Assembly (NCBI RefSeq): GCF_030652775.1
Contig: NZ_JAUSPS010000070.1
Location: forward strand, 60,579-124,578
Direction of reading: 5' to 3'
Length of the DNA: 64,000 bases
Source: Acetobacterium sp.
Lineage (GTDB): Bacteria; Bacillota; Clostridia; Eubacteriales; Eubacteriaceae
Every line of letters starts with the position of its first letter. The stretch's first letter is position 1. The notes below the pieces were generated by a model, which saw nothing but the letters and a program-made list of their open reading frames with translations, had not been told where the DNA came from and searched no databases. Positions 18,830 through 28,670 of this stretch are shown here, one piece after another. The translations under genes were made by a program, and so were the position numbers.

Positions 18830-21754
18830 TTATCTCTTAAGTTTAAATTGCGAGATCATTTCCTTGAGCAACTGCGACTGACCGGATAATTCTTCACTGG
18901 CTGCCGCCGATTGCTCGGCTGTTGCCGTATTTCCCTGAACAACTTGCGATACCTGATCCACGCCCAGATTAATCTGGGTGATATTGGTGGCCTGATCATT
19001 GGATGCTTCCGCAATTTCCTGAACTAATTGGGCTGCTTTAGTAATTTCTGCCACAATTTCTTCCAGGGCAATGGCTGTTTCATCAGCGATGACCGTACCG
19101 CCTTCGGTCTTTTTCACCGAACCTTCGATCAGGACGGTGGTTTCTTTGGCTGCTTCCGCACTTCGAGCGGCCAGGGAACGAACTTCTTCTGCTACCACAG
19201 CAAAACCCTTGCCATGCTGGCCGGCTCTGGCTGCTTCCACAGCGGCATTCAGCGACAGGATATTGGTCTGGAAAGCAATATCATCGATGACCTTGATGAT
19301 TTTTGAAATATTGCCAGAAGCCTGGTTGATTTCAGCCATGGATTCCTGGAGCTGGCGCATGCTGTCGTTTCCTCTTTGCGCTTTTTCCTGAGCTGTGGTG
19401 GATAGCATGTTAGCTTCACTGGCTCGTTTGGCATTGTCTTTTGTTTTATCCGCAATTTCATCAATCGACGAACTCAATTGCTGGATGGCGGCGGCCTGTT
19501 CGGTTGAACCCTGAGCCAGCATCTGACTGCCATCCGATACCTGTGAGGCTCCGGCCGAGACCTGATCGGCCGCTTCGTTCATATCTTTTAAGATCCCATT
19601 GAAAGATTCAATAATGTGGTTAAGGGCCGTTTTTATTGGCTCAAAATCGCCTTTATAGTCGCCAGTGATGCTGACGGCCATATTGGAATTGGCCATCTGA
19701 TCTAAAATATCAGAGACTTCATCAACAATCCCTTGTAAAAAGTCCAGCGTACTGTTGAGTGAATCTTTGATGGCCGAATGCTCGCCCTTGTATTCCCCTG
19801 CCATTCTCAGTTTCAGGCTGCCATTGGCCACTTCTTCCAGCACCGTATTGGCTTCCTGTATCGGTGCCACCATGGCTTCCAGTGTGGCATTAATACCGGC
19901 CACAATCCGGGCATATTCACCGCTGTGTTTGAGTGTGTCGGCACGGGCATTGAGATCCCCGGCGACTGCCGATTCGACCAGACTATTGGTGTCACCCACC
20001 AGCATTTTGATGCTGTCAAAGGTACGATTAACGGAATCCTTGATAATGGCATATTCCCCTTTGTAATTGCCTTCCATGCCTTGATCAAGATTACCCTGCG
20101 CCATTTCTTCAAGCACTCCGGAAGCTTCTTTAATGGGTTCTGCCATCGCATCTAAGGTGGCGTTGACACCGGCAATAATTTTGGCGTATTCGCCCTGATG
20201 TTTGGATCGATCCGCCCGGGTATCGAGCTCACCAGCCACGGCTGCATCCACTAAATGATTGGTATCGCTGACCAGCATTTTAATGCTGGCGAAGGTCTTG
20301 TTGACAGAGATTTTAATAGCGGCATGTTCCCCTTTATAATCGCCCTGCATATCTTGTTCCAGATCACCTTTTGCCATGGCTTCCAGAACACCGGAGGCTT
20401 CTTTAATGGGTTCAACCACCGCATCAAGGGTCTGGTTGACCCCAGCGATAACCTTCTGGTAATCACCGTTATACTTTGATGCATCAGCCCGTTCATCCAG
20501 CCGGCCCTCAACTGCAGCACTAACTAACATATTGGTGTCAGTGATCAGCGTTTTGATGGCTCCCTGGGTATCCTGCAAGGCTGGTCCGACCTGATCATTG
20601 TCACCGACCATGATAATTTCGTCATCCAGGTTCCCCTGGGAAATATGTTCAAGTTTGTCGATCAGATTATCCTGAACATTCTGCTGCATGGTTGCCACAG
20701 CCTTGAGCATGGTGCCAATTTCATCCTGACGATTAATATACTTACCGGCATTGGAATGTTCATTGTGCCGAAAATCAAAGCCCGCCAGACGGTTTAATTC
20801 TTCGGTCGTTGCCACAATCGGTTTGGCGATCGTGCCGCTGATCAGGAATACAGCAAATGCCGCCGCAATAATTGCCAGAATAATTACGGTAATAATCGTA
20901 TTTCTGACTTCTGCCACCTGGGCATCGAGCTCAGCCTGATCCATGGCTACTGACAATATCCATGGGGTACCTTCGACCGGGGCAAAACCAACTAAAAATT
21001 CTTTTCCTTCAAGGCTGTAATCTCCAGACCCCGGTTCCCGGGTTATTATCTTACTTCGCACCAATTCAGCTAACTCGGTATAATCTGAATTCTCTTCATC
21101 TGCTTTGGCAAAGCTAAATTGCTGCTTAACCAGATCCAGATTCGCATTGCCCACAACAATTCCATCATTGTTTATCAGCGAGCCAAAGCCCGTTTCCCCA
21201 TAGGTAACCTCGCTCACAATACTACTTAAGGTTTTCCCTTCTCGTCTTCCATAAAGGACTGCTGTAATCACGCCATTTTGATAGACCGGCGTCGCAAATA
21301 GCAGTACCGGTTCTCCGGTTACCCGACTGATTGTGATATCAGATACCGTCGGAACACCAGCGGCCGCCCCTTTAAAATAACTTCGGTCAGCAACGTTAAC
21401 CGTATCGCCAGCAGCACTCTGGGTAACACCGTTGCCAGCCAAATCCGCTAAAACAAAGGCATCATAGCCTACTCGTGCGGCTTCGCCTTCAAAAAAAGCA
21501 ACCCGCTGTTCCTGAGGCACAGCCGGATTCAGAATAATTGAATTTTGAGCCAGACCCTCCATATAGTTTAATTGATTATCTATTCTGGCTTGAATATATC
21601 GCGCTTGTACTTCTGCCATATTCTGTAATTCTGCATGGGCATCCTCTTCCAGAACACTGGCAAACTGATTGACAACGACAACCCCCAAAATGCCTGTAAC
21701 TGCCAAAACGAGTGCGGTAAACAATGTGATAAGACGTAGCCGGATTGATTTCAT
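18830..21754 (-). CDS. Methyl-accepting chemotaxis protein with Cache sensor and poly-HAMP array
   Basis: 974 residues; the start at 21754 (MKSIRLRL) follows GAAAGGGG, whereas the longer reading lacks a ribosome site. Order: TM1 (~8-30), Cache-type extracytoplasmic sensor (~35-270; VNVADRSYFKGAAAG motif), TM2 (~285-308), HAMP, then a long array of HAMP-like units. At least three near-identical ~90-residue repeats contain [17 protein letters not shown] and GDLEQDMQGDYKGEHAAIK-type segments. The signalling hairpin tip is [22 protein letters not shown]. It ends at QFKLKR, without the acidic tail of the other two receptors. Confidence 0.95.
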   Translation of the reverse strand: MKSIRLRLITLFTALVLAVTGILGVVVVNQFASVLEEDAHAELQNMAEVQARYIQARIDNQLNYMEGLAQNSIILNPAVPQEQRVAFFEGEAARVGYDAFVLADLAGNGVTQSAAGDTVNVADRSYFKGAAAGVPTVSDITISRVTGEPVLLFATPVYQNGVITAVLYGRREGKTLSSIVSEVTYGETGFGSLINNDGIVVGNANLDLVKQQFSFAKADEENSDYTELAELVRSKIITREPGSGDYSLEGKEFLVGFAPVEGTPWILSVAMDQAELDAQVAEVRNTIITVIILAIIAAAFAVFLISGTIAKPIVATTEELNRLAGFDFRHNEHSNAGKYINRQDEIGTMLKAVATMQQNVQDNLIDKLEHISQGNLDDEIIMVGDNDQVGPALQDTQGAIKTLITDTNMLVSAAVEGRLDERADASKYNGDYQKVIAGVNQTLDAVVEPIKEASGVLEAMAKGDLEQDMQGDYKGEHAAIKISVNKTFASIKMLVSDTNHLVDAAVAGELDTRADRSKHQGEYAKIIAGVNATLDAMAEPIKEASGVLEEMAQGNLDQGMEGNYKGEYAIIKDSVNRTFDSIKMLVGDTNSLVESAVAGDLNARADTLKHSGEYARIVAGINATLEAMVAPIQEANTVLEEVANGSLKLRMAGEYKGEHSAIKDSLNSTLDFLQGIVDEVSDILDQMANSNMAVSITGDYKGDFEPIKTALNHIIESFNGILKDMNEAADQVSAGASQVSDGSQMLAQGSTEQAAAIQQLSSSIDEIADKTKDNAKRASEANMLSTTAQEKAQRGNDSMRQLQESMAEINQASGNISKIIKVIDDIAFQTNILSLNAAVEAARAGQHGKGFAVVAEEVRSLAARSAEAAKETTVLIEGSVKKTEGGTVIADETAIALEEIVAEITKAAQLVQEIAEASNDQATNITQINLGVDQVSQVVQGNTATAEQSAAASEELSGQSQLLKEMISQFKLKR

Positions 21755-21842
21755 AGTTTCCCCTTTCTTTTCCCTTTTATTGTTCTGCTTCACTTGGCTT
21801 CGCAAAGCATTTTATCTTTAATACCTAAACAAACTCGTTGTA

Positions 21843-21871
21843 ATAATATACCACTTTCGAATTCATGTAAA
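21843..21871 (-). promoter_or_regulatory. Sigma-A type promoter of the poly-HAMP chemoreceptor
   Basis: TTTACA (21866-21871) and TATTAT (21843-21848) on the minus strand are separated by exactly 17 nt, about 90 nt upstream of the start codon. Confidence 0.55.
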
Positions 21872-21964
21872 CGTTTTTCGCCAAGCTTTATAGACTGCTT
21901 TGTTATTTTTTCACGGCTCGCTCATTATACGGCTATAAATTACTAAAAGCAATGGTATAACAGC

Positions 21965-21992
21965 AAAAAGACAGGTAAATACCTGTCTTTTT
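21965..21992 (-). terminator. Terminator of the methyltransferase-like gene
   Basis: Perfect 12-bp stem AAAAAGACAGGT/ACCTGTCTTTTT with a 4-nt loop, just after the stop codon of the gene ending at 22025. Confidence 0.85.
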
Positions 21993-22024
21993 ACTGTTTG
22001 ATATCCTATTATCGTACTGATATA

Positions 22025-22651
22025 TTAAACAAGGTAAGGAATAAACATTTTTGTACCTTGCATATAATCCTGATAATCTGTTCCAAATTCGGCAATCATA
22101 TCCTGCTCTTCTTTTTTTGCCAGTCGAACATACATAAAAACCATCACCGGGTATAAAATCAACAGCGGCAAGGTCGCCCATTCCACCATCATCCCGAATG
22201 ATAATAACAGTAGACCAGTATACTGGGGATGGCGAATATATTTATAAATTCCGGTTTCCACCAGGGTTCCGGTTCCATTTTCCTTGGACCAGTATTTTTT
22301 GTAAATATTATACCAGCCATTCATGATTAAAAATATGCCAACTGCCCCACAGGCAATATTAATGTACATCCCCCCATAACCGATGGCATCAAAAAGCGTG
22401 TGTCCCCATAAAACCCCTTCGGGCAGATTTTTGCCAATCATCCAGGAAATCACATACATGCTGAAGGGGATTCCATGCATTTCGATGGCAAAGGCGATCA
22501 CAAACGCCAGATAGGTGCCCGCCGGCTTCTGATCCATTTTTTTGTAAAATGGCATAAACAACAAGATCGCTCCGTAAAGTACCATAAAAAATAATACCCC
22601 AAACCAATTATAAAAATGACTGTCCAATGTTTCCAATTTCTCTACCTCCAC
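22025..22651 (-). CDS. Isoprenylcysteine/phospholipid methyltransferase-like membrane protein
   Basis: 208 residues with about five transmembrane helices. The C-terminal half carries the family's SAM-binding pattern: GIYKYIRHPQYTG (GxYxxxRHPxYxG) and later a pair of acidic residues in KKEEQDMIAEFGTDYQDYM (E-E ... FGxxYxxY). Members methylate lipids or prenyl-cysteine; bacterial substrates are mostly unknown. It lies 98 nt downstream of a sensor kinase/regulator pair but is separated from it by a terminator-like hairpin, so shared control is possible but not shown. Confidence 0.82.
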   Translation of the reverse strand: MEVEKLETLDSHFYNWFGVLFFMVLYGAILLFMPFYKKMDQKPAGTYLAFVIAFAIEMHGIPFSMYVISWMIGKNLPEGVLWGHTLFDAIGYGGMYINIACGAVGIFLIMNGWYNIYKKYWSKENGTGTLVETGIYKYIRHPQYTGLLLLSFGMMVEWATLPLLILYPVMVFMYVRLAKKEEQDMIAEFGTDYQDYMQGTKMFIPYLV

Positions 22652-22670
22652 ATTTTAATGGAGTCACATG

Positions 22671-22727
22671 AAAAAGCTTCATGTAATCCCTTACCATTAC
22701 TATAGCAAGCGATTCATACATGAAGCT
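22671..22727 (-). terminator. Terminator-like hairpin after the sensor kinase
   Basis: Perfect 11-bp inverted repeat AGCTTCATGTA/TACATGAAGCT with a ~31-nt loop; on the minus strand it is followed by TTTTTC. Confidence 0.55.
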
Positions 22728-22748
22728 GTTTTTAATCTTAACTCGATC

Positions 22749-24152
22749 TTAACTCTTTGGTAAAAGCAAAATGAATTCACTCCCGACCATATTCTCAATT
22801 GCCAGTTTGATGGATCCGCCATGGGCTTCCATCACTTTTCTGACGATGGCTAAACCCAAACCGGTCCGCCCGTTTTCTGAAGACCTGGCCGGATCGCCCC
22901 TAACAAAGGGCTCAAAAACCTGATCACTTAACTCCACAGGGATTCCGACCCCGTTATCTTTAAAACGAACCTCAATCATATCAGGATGATCTATCATAAT
23001 CAGGTCAATCCGGGTGCCGACTGGGTTATGGCTGATGGCGTTATCTACAAGATTTTCAAACACCCGACTCATCTGCTGTCGGTCCACTGCTGCCGTAATC
23101 TCGTGATCGGGAAGCTCGAATTCATAAAAAAATCCGGCGCTATCCAGACCTGCCACGGCTGCACCCATTTGTTCCCGCAGATATTCAACAAAATCCAGCT
23201 TTTCCCTAACTAATATGTAGTCCGGGGCTTCGATTTTAGACAGTTCAAACAGATCAGTCATCAGACGGTTAGCCCGGCTGCTGTTATTATAGATCGTGGT
23301 CAGATAAGCCTGCCGCTGTTCCGTGGTCATTTCCTTTTTAATTAAACAGAGTTCTGCATAGCCCATGATACTGGCCAGGGGATTTTTGAGATCGTGGGAA
23401 ATGTCCAAAATCAGCTTCTTCCGATTTTCTTCGCTTTGTTTTCTTAAGGCAATTTCTTTTTCAATTTCATCAGCCATTTCATTAAAAATGGTTTCCAGTT
23501 CTCCGAATTCATTATCCAGATTCAAGTCAACGCGTGATGTATAATCCCCTGCTTTTAACCGGCTGGCACTGCTGCACAGCTTTTTAAGGGGATTAATGAT
23601 ACTCAGTGAGGTCAGCTTCGAATAAATAACCGTACTGATTCCCAATAAAATTAAGTAAAACAAAATGATGGCCAGAATGACGCCGACAACCCCCTGGGTA
23701 TCCACCGATGAAAAATCAGGATTATGAACAATCGCAAAATCAATGCGAATGGAGGTGGGAAAGGTGACCACTAACCAGAATTCCGCTCTGGGATTATAAG
23801 CAATACTGTAACTGTAGGGGTTACCCTTGGCGTGACTGGCGGTTAAAAAGTCGGTAAATGTTTCCGGGTTTAACATCGCTGGTAAATTGTTTATTCCCTG
23901 GCTGAAAATGACCTCGTAATTTTTAGTGACCACTTGAACCCCACCGCCATTTGCCAGCACCGGCTCCACATCCATAACTGACAGATCATCGGTCATGATT
24001 TTTGCTGCCGTGTAGTTATGATTAACCAGATTCTTGGAGATCACATCGCTGGCAAAGCTTAACAGCGTCACCGCAAAAACACCAATCAGGGTGGAGATTA
24101 AAAACATCAGGATGTAATCCGCGACAAAGCGATTTTGAATCCTCTTTTTCAT
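22749..24152 (-). CDS. Two-component sensor histidine kinase
   Basis: 467 residues from the ATG at 24152, which is 1 nt past the stop codon of the response regulator; a longer reading begins at a TTG inside that gene and is less likely. Order: TM1 (~10-32), extracytoplasmic region (~33-150), TM2 (~155-178), HAMP, HisKA with the phospho-acceptor His in DISHDLKNPLASIMGYAEL, and HATPase_c with N box (ENLVDNAISHNP), G1 (DNGVGIP) and G2 (GRTGLGLAI). It resembles the kinases of VanS/BaeS-type envelope-stress systems. Operon with the upstream OmpR-family regulator. The signal is unknown. Confidence 0.93.
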   Translation of the reverse strand: MKKRIQNRFVADYILMFLISTLIGVFAVTLLSFASDVISKNLVNHNYTAAKIMTDDLSVMDVEPVLANGGGVQVVTKNYEVIFSQGINNLPAMLNPETFTDFLTASHAKGNPYSYSIAYNPRAEFWLVVTFPTSIRIDFAIVHNPDFSSVDTQGVVGVILAIILFYLILLGISTVIYSKLTSLSIINPLKKLCSSASRLKAGDYTSRVDLNLDNEFGELETIFNEMADEIEKEIALRKQSEENRKKLILDISHDLKNPLASIMGYAELCLIKKEMTTEQRQAYLTTIYNNSSRANRLMTDLFELSKIEAPDYILVREKLDFVEYLREQMGAAVAGLDSAGFFYEFELPDHEITAAVDRQQMSRVFENLVDNAISHNPVGTRIDLIMIDHPDMIEVRFKDNGVGIPVELSDQVFEPFVRGDPARSSENGRTGLGLAIVRKVMEAHGGSIKLAIENMVGSEFILLLPKS

Positions 24153-24153
24153 T

Positions 24154-24852
24154 CTAGGGAACCTTGGGTAGCTGGAATTTATAGCCAATTCCGCGAATTG
24201 TCTTGATATACTCCGGATTTCTGGGATCTGCTTCTAATTTATTGCGCAACCGGCTGATATGAACCATAATGGTGTTATCATCATAGTAAAGCTCTTCTTC
24301 CCAAACCTGCCGGTAGAGCTGCTTTTTAGTAAAAACTTTGTCCGGGTTTTTCATTAAAAACTGTAGGATCAAATACTCCTTGGCACTGAGTTCCACCAAA
24401 ACGCCATCCACATAAAGACAACAGCCGTCCTCATCAAGACATAAGTTCCCAACATTCAGGTGGGGCTTCATCATCTGATTATTATCTGAATATTCATAGT
24501 TACGTCTGAGATGAGCGCTAACTCGGGCGATGAGTTCGGCCATACTGAAAGGCTTGACCAGATAATCATCACCACCAAGACCCAACCCCAGTACCTTATC
24601 CATTTCACTTCCCCGGGCGGTCAGAAAGATTACCGGTATCTGACTGGTTTCCCGGATTTTTCGCAACAGATTAAACCCATCCAGCCGGGGCATCATCACA
24701 TCGAATATCCCTAAATTGATGGCATTATTTTTAAAAATCGCCAAGGCTTCCAAACCATCAGCAGCACTAAAGACCGTATAACCATTTTCCTCAAGATGAA
24801 GTTTTAAAAGGTTTCGGATATCGTTTTCATCTTCGGCAACTAAAACATTCAT
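24154..24852 (-). CDS. OmpR-family response regulator
   Basis: 232 residues. The receiver domain (1-115) has acidic pocket E7/D8, phospho-acceptor Asp51 (FDVMMPRLDG), Thr in FLTAR and Lys100 (LVKPFS). The winged-helix DNA-binding domain (~130-230) contains ELSAKEYLILQFL, the DDNTIMVHISRLRNKL recognition helix and the terminal IRGIGYKF. It is first in the operon with its kinase. Likely targets are its own operon and perhaps the adjacent methyltransferase-like gene (inference). Confidence 0.95.
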   Translation of the reverse strand: MNVLVAEDENDIRNLLKLHLEENGYTVFSAADGLEALAIFKNNAINLGIFDVMMPRLDGFNLLRKIRETSQIPVIFLTARGSEMDKVLGLGLGGDDYLVKPFSMAELIARVSAHLRRNYEYSDNNQMMKPHLNVGNLCLDEDGCCLYVDGVLVELSAKEYLILQFLMKNPDKVFTKKQLYRQVWEEELYYDDNTIMVHISRLRNKLEADPRNPEYIKTIRGIGYKFQLPKVP

Positions 24853-24920
24853 ATGTAACTCCCTGAGTTAGATTATTTTTATGATTAAATCAAATAATTC
24901 TATAGCTATTCTTTAGTCGC

Positions 24921-25205
24921 TCAGTCGTTACTAACCGACATAATATCATGATAGTCCTGATTTTCGGTCAGCACCTTTTCCGCATAGGAACAACATGAGA
25001 TAATTTTCAGCTTATTTTCTCGGGCAAATGCTACCGCCTTGGCCACCAGCTTGACCCCCAGCTCCTGCCCTCTGAGTTCCCTGGTCACATAGACATGCTC
25101 AATAATAAATAGCTCACCTTCTATATGATAATTTAATAAGCCAATGGGTTCCTCTTCGTTGACACCAATATAAAATTTGTTTTTTTGTTCATGAATAGTT
25201 TCCAT
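24921..25205 (-). CDS. Small GNAT-fold acetyltransferase (YjdJ-like)
   Basis: 94 residues, the length of the compact GNAT variants (YjdJ/GCN5-related class) that lack the N-terminal half of the usual fold. Motif A is visible (EHVYVTRELRGQELGVKLVAKAVAFAR) followed by a cysteine-containing IISCCSYAEKVL segment, close to the conserved C-SYAEKxL pattern. AGGAGG precedes the ATG. The substrate is unknown. Confidence 0.85.
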   Translation of the reverse strand: METIHEQKNKFYIGVNEEEPIGLLNYHIEGELFIIEHVYVTRELRGQELGVKLVAKAVAFARENKLKIISCCSYAEKVLTENQDYHDIMSVSND

Positions 25206-25239
25206 TGTATCCTCCTGTTAATTTCCTGTATTATTATTT

Positions 25240-26403
25240 TTATTGACAAAACTCGACCCGGTTTCGGCCATTATTTTTTGCCAGGTAAAGAGCTTGATCA
25301 ACCTTCTTATAACTCGTTAAAAAGTCCTTTTCACAATCCAGACTGGCGACCCCAATACTGAGCGTTATCTTAATCGAATGTGAATCGACCGCTATCGTCA
25401 TTGTTTCAATCACAGTTCTCATTTTTTCGCCGATGGCAATGCCTTCTTTGATCGGGGTTTCAACGAGCAAAATAATAAATTCTTCGCCCCCCCATCGACC
25501 AATACGATCGCAAATCCGCAATTCTTTTTTTACCAGAGCAGCTATTTCCTGAAGAACGATATCTCCGACCGGATGTCCATATTGATCGTTAATTGCCTTG
25601 AAATTGTCGATATCCAGTAACAATATGCTGCTCGAATGACGATACCGTTTCATTCGCTCAATCTCCTCATTAAGCTGTTCAATCCATTTGCGCCTGTTAA
25701 TGAGTCCTGTCAGGTCATCGTAGTAAGCCACCAATTCCAGTTTTTTCTGTTGATCCAGAATCTCCCGTTTTTGCAGGATATTGCTTCTTTCCGAATACCA
25801 GATTAGCGTTGTGGCACAGATACCAATTGCCACAAATACCAGCCCATTGAGGCGATTACTGGTTAAAACTGCCGGTTCAGTCTGGTATTGAGCAATGGCA
25901 ATAAAAAAGAAAATGTATGCCACCAGGTATTGGACAAACGCATCGATAGGCCGGTTGAGGATGAATACCCCAATAATCGTACACACCAACAGAAATGGCG
26001 TGATATTACTGGTAATCGCCTGATCAACCGTCACCAACGCAATCCCGAAGACCAGAATGTACATAAAAAATATATTCTGGATAATCTTCGTGTTGATCAG
26101 ACGATTTTTTTTGCGGTTGCCATATAATGTTATCATACACATCAGACTGACCCAGATTGCACTTACGCTATGGAGCATCACAATGCGATTGGCCCACCAT
26201 GTTTCGACTGATGTCGTCGGTTGAAAAGCAAATGACAAGATTGCAATCACTGTCAGATTCACCAGCAGGGTGACTAATTCAAAGCCGATGATCCGCTGCA
26301 TATTTTTTGTCAGCATTTCATTTTTTACTGTTTGATTTAAGATGCTGTCTTCTTGTAGAAATTGAATTAATTTTTTAAATAGCGGTTTTTCTGAAATCGC
26401 CAC
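25240..26403 (-). CDS. Membrane-bound diguanylate cyclase (GGDEF)
   Basis: 387 residues from a GTG at 26403, which follows GAAGAAGG with 7-nt spacing; a longer reading begins with a TTG at 26457 without a ribosome site. Six or seven transmembrane helices (~40-210) precede a GGDEF domain (~235-387) with DLTGLINRR, DIDNFKAIND and active-site GGEEF (RWGGEEFIILL). An allosteric I-site RxxD (RICD) sits five residues before GGEEF. It makes the second messenger c-di-GMP from two GTP; the membrane domain is a sensor of unknown type. Monocistronic. Confidence 0.92.
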   Translation of the reverse strand: MAISEKPLFKKLIQFLQEDSILNQTVKNEMLTKNMQRIIGFELVTLLVNLTVIAILSFAFQPTTSVETWWANRIVMLHSVSAIWVSLMCMITLYGNRKKNRLINTKIIQNIFFMYILVFGIALVTVDQAITSNITPFLLVCTIIGVFILNRPIDAFVQYLVAYIFFFIAIAQYQTEPAVLTSNRLNGLVFVAIGICATTLIWYSERSNILQKREILDQQKKLELVAYYDDLTGLINRRKWIEQLNEEIERMKRYRHSSSILLLDIDNFKAINDQYGHPVGDIVLQEIAALVKKELRICDRIGRWGGEEFIILLVETPIKEGIAIGEKMRTVIETMTIAVDSHSIKITLSIGVASLDCEKDFLTSYKKVDQALYLAKNNGRNRVEFCQ

Positions 26404-26673
26404 TTCTTTACCTTCTTCCTTTCGTTTAGTCAAGTGTTCATCCGAATTGTTTAACAAATCGGATGCACCTGTTCGTTACTTTTCGTTATTCTTGATGGTC
26501 AGGATTCCTCATTTCAATAATTCTATTATACCGTCTGTCTGACAAAAAAGCGAAAGATTTACACTTGATAATAATTAAATCGATTTTAATGTCACTTGTT
26601 TAACCGGTTGCATTAAAAAATTGACCATGTTATACTTAAGAAAAGAATCATTTTAAATAACAGGAGAACAACT

Positions 26674-26904
26674 ATGGAAGAATTAAGTAAACTAAGCGAC
26701 ATTGAACTCAAGAATAAAATGGCCAAATTAAAAGAAGACCTGGAAGATGTTGAAAATGAACGCAGCTTTATTTTTAAGCAATCCGGGATGCATGTATCAA
26801 GCGGAAAAATTGTCGCTCAAATGGAAGAATTTGACGCTGAATCAAAAAAGCTCAAAGAATCCATCACTGAGTGCGACGAAGAAATTAAAAACCGAGGTCT
26901 TTAA
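26674..26904 (+). CDS. Small coiled-coil protein of unknown function
   Basis: 76 residues, highly charged (Lys/Glu-rich), predicted to be two helices forming a coiled coil around a short GMHVSSGK turn. It is led by AACAGGAG and followed by a good terminator, which supports a real gene. No family recognised. It sits between two diguanylate cyclase genes transcribed on the other strand. Confidence 0.75.
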   Translation: MEELSKLSDIELKNKMAKLKEDLEDVENERSFIFKQSGMHVSSGKIVAQMEEFDAESKKLKESITECDEEIKNRGL

Positions 26905-26912
26905 ACATGTCC

Positions 26913-26940
26913 AAGGGGTTTATTAACCCCTTGTTTTTTT
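26913..26940 (+). terminator. Terminator of the small coiled-coil gene
   Basis: Stem AAGGGGTT/AACCCCTT with a 4-nt loop, then TTGTTTTTTTT. Confidence 0.85.
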
Positions 26941-26949
26941 TGTGATAAT

Positions 26950-28389
26950 TTATTTCTTTATTGTATTCGCTCGACAAATCTCTTGTTCGACTCGATTTCT
27001 GCCCCGTTCTTTGGCCCGATACAGGGCCAGATCAGACCTGAGCAGCAATTCATCAATGGTTTCATCTTTTCGCAACTGGGCAACTCCAAACGAACAGGTC
27101 TTCTTTCCGACACCATTAAAATAATGTGCAGCCACTAATTCCCTTAGTTTTTCTGCCAGAACGGTTGCCCCTTCCAGATCTGTATCGGTGCAGATAATAA
27201 TAAATTCTTCTCCGCCCCAACGACCCAGAATATCTGTTTTCCGGATACCCTTTGTCAGAATTGCCGCAATCTCCATCAATACCTGATCCCCTACCAAATG
27301 ACCATATTCGTCATTCACCAGTTTAAACATATCAATATCCGCCATAATCACTGCTAAATAGTCGGCCTCATCCTTTTCTTTCATCAGCACTTGATCAATT
27401 TTACGACGATTATAAAGACCCGTGAGCTGATCTTTTATAGCCAGATCTTTTAGTTCCTCTTCCAGTTTTTTTCGTTCAGTAATATCGCGTTCGATATGAA
27501 GAACCCCAATCGCATTTTTATTCTTATCTTTGAGTACATTCGCATTGGTTTCACAGTAAAACAAACTTCCGTCTTTTTTAACCATCAGATATTCTGCCGC
27601 ACCCGTTAAATGACCGTTAATCATTTCAGTCATAAAATAAATGGCTTTTTCGTGATAACTCTCATGAACAAACTCCAGAATATTCCGGCCAATCATCTCA
27701 TCGGGCGAGTCATATCCCCACATTGCCACCGATTGAGCCGTAACAAATTCAACCATTCCGTCCATCGATGAAATAGCAATGCCATCCGGTGATGTTTCGA
27801 TAATGGTCTTCAGTTTTTCCTCACTGCTGCGGAGCGCTTCTTCTACTTTTTTACTCTCAGTAACAGTCCAGACCGCTTTCATTAGCAATGTAATGTTAAG
27901 AATATCAGATTCATCATAATCGGTTTCTTTATTGGCCAATCCCACGACCCCAACAATTTTTTTATTTTTGAAAATTGGCACCGTCAAAAAATTTGTCAAC
28001 GGAACATGTCCTTTGGGGCAACCCTTTTTCAGTGGATTTCTTTCCTGGTAGTCATTAATTACAATCGGCCGCCGCTGTCGCACTGCTTCCCCCCAGATTC
28101 CGGTTTTATCCAGCTTATAGGTCGTTTCCTGTTTTTCGACCTTACAATCTTTCATGACTTCCACCGACCAGGTATTCAAAACAAATTCTTTCCGATCTTC
28201 ATGATAATGATAAATATAGCCAATCTGACTTTCTGTCAACTCAATGGCCTGTTTTAAGGCATAATCCAAAAATTCCTGAATGGACTCGGAAGGATGCTGC
28301 AGGATATCCACCAGCCTTCTTAATCTTTCTTCACTGTCTTTGTTACAATCACTTGCTGTTGCAGCGTTTTGTGCATCCTTTTTATTCAT
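26950..28389 (-). CDS. Diguanylate cyclase with GAF and PAS sensor domains
   Basis: 479 residues, soluble. A GAF-like domain (~25-180; includes GIWGEAVRQRRPIVINDY and a CPKGH segment) is followed by a PAS domain (~195-310), then GGDEF (~325-475) with DQLTGLYNRR, DIDMFKLVNDEYGH and GGEEF. The I-site RxxD (RKTD) five residues before GGEEF suggests product inhibition. Predicted to make c-di-GMP in response to an intracellular cue. Cysteines in the GAF domain could matter for redox sensing. Monocistronic. Confidence 0.92.
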   Translation of the reverse strand: MNKKDAQNAATASDCNKDSEERLRRLVDILQHPSESIQEFLDYALKQAIELTESQIGYIYHYHEDRKEFVLNTWSVEVMKDCKVEKQETTYKLDKTGIWGEAVRQRRPIVINDYQERNPLKKGCPKGHVPLTNFLTVPIFKNKKIVGVVGLANKETDYDESDILNITLLMKAVWTVTESKKVEEALRSSEEKLKTIIETSPDGIAISSMDGMVEFVTAQSVAMWGYDSPDEMIGRNILEFVHESYHEKAIYFMTEMINGHLTGAAEYLMVKKDGSLFYCETNANVLKDKNKNAIGVLHIERDITERKKLEEELKDLAIKDQLTGLYNRRKIDQVLMKEKDEADYLAVIMADIDMFKLVNDEYGHLVGDQVLMEIAAILTKGIRKTDILGRWGGEEFIIICTDTDLEGATVLAEKLRELVAAHYFNGVGKKTCSFGVAQLRKDETIDELLLRSDLALYRAKERGRNRVEQEICRANTIKK

Positions 28390-28670
28390 TATAGCTTCCA
28401 GTCCTTTTGAGAAAATTCAATCCGGAAATGACTCAATCAAAATAGTAAAGAATCATTTTCTGCCTATAACAATTATAATAAGATCTTGATGAAATTACCA
28501 TACTTTTATCCGCTTTCCGCTTATTTATTTCAACCCAACTACACTTCTGACTTGAATATAGTTTACCCAAATCAGTGCGATCTTATCAAACAAGCTTCCG
28601 TATTACTAAATAAAAAAAAGCCAGAAAAGTTAATTCTCCGACTTTGTCATGTGATTATTTCTTGAAAAAG

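Noticed and set aside
24153..24188. TTG start giving the sensor kinase 12 more residues
   Set aside because: It lies inside the response-regulator gene without a ribosome site; the ATG at 24152 is 1 nt after that gene's stop codon.
22749..24852. Calling the two-component system PhoPR because a Pho-regulated operon is nearby
   Set aside because: The domains are generic, it is 8 kb from pstS and no Pho box is seen next to it.
26404..26457. TTG start for the membrane diguanylate cyclase
   Set aside because: The GTG at 26403 has a good GAAGAAGG ribosome site; the TTG has none.
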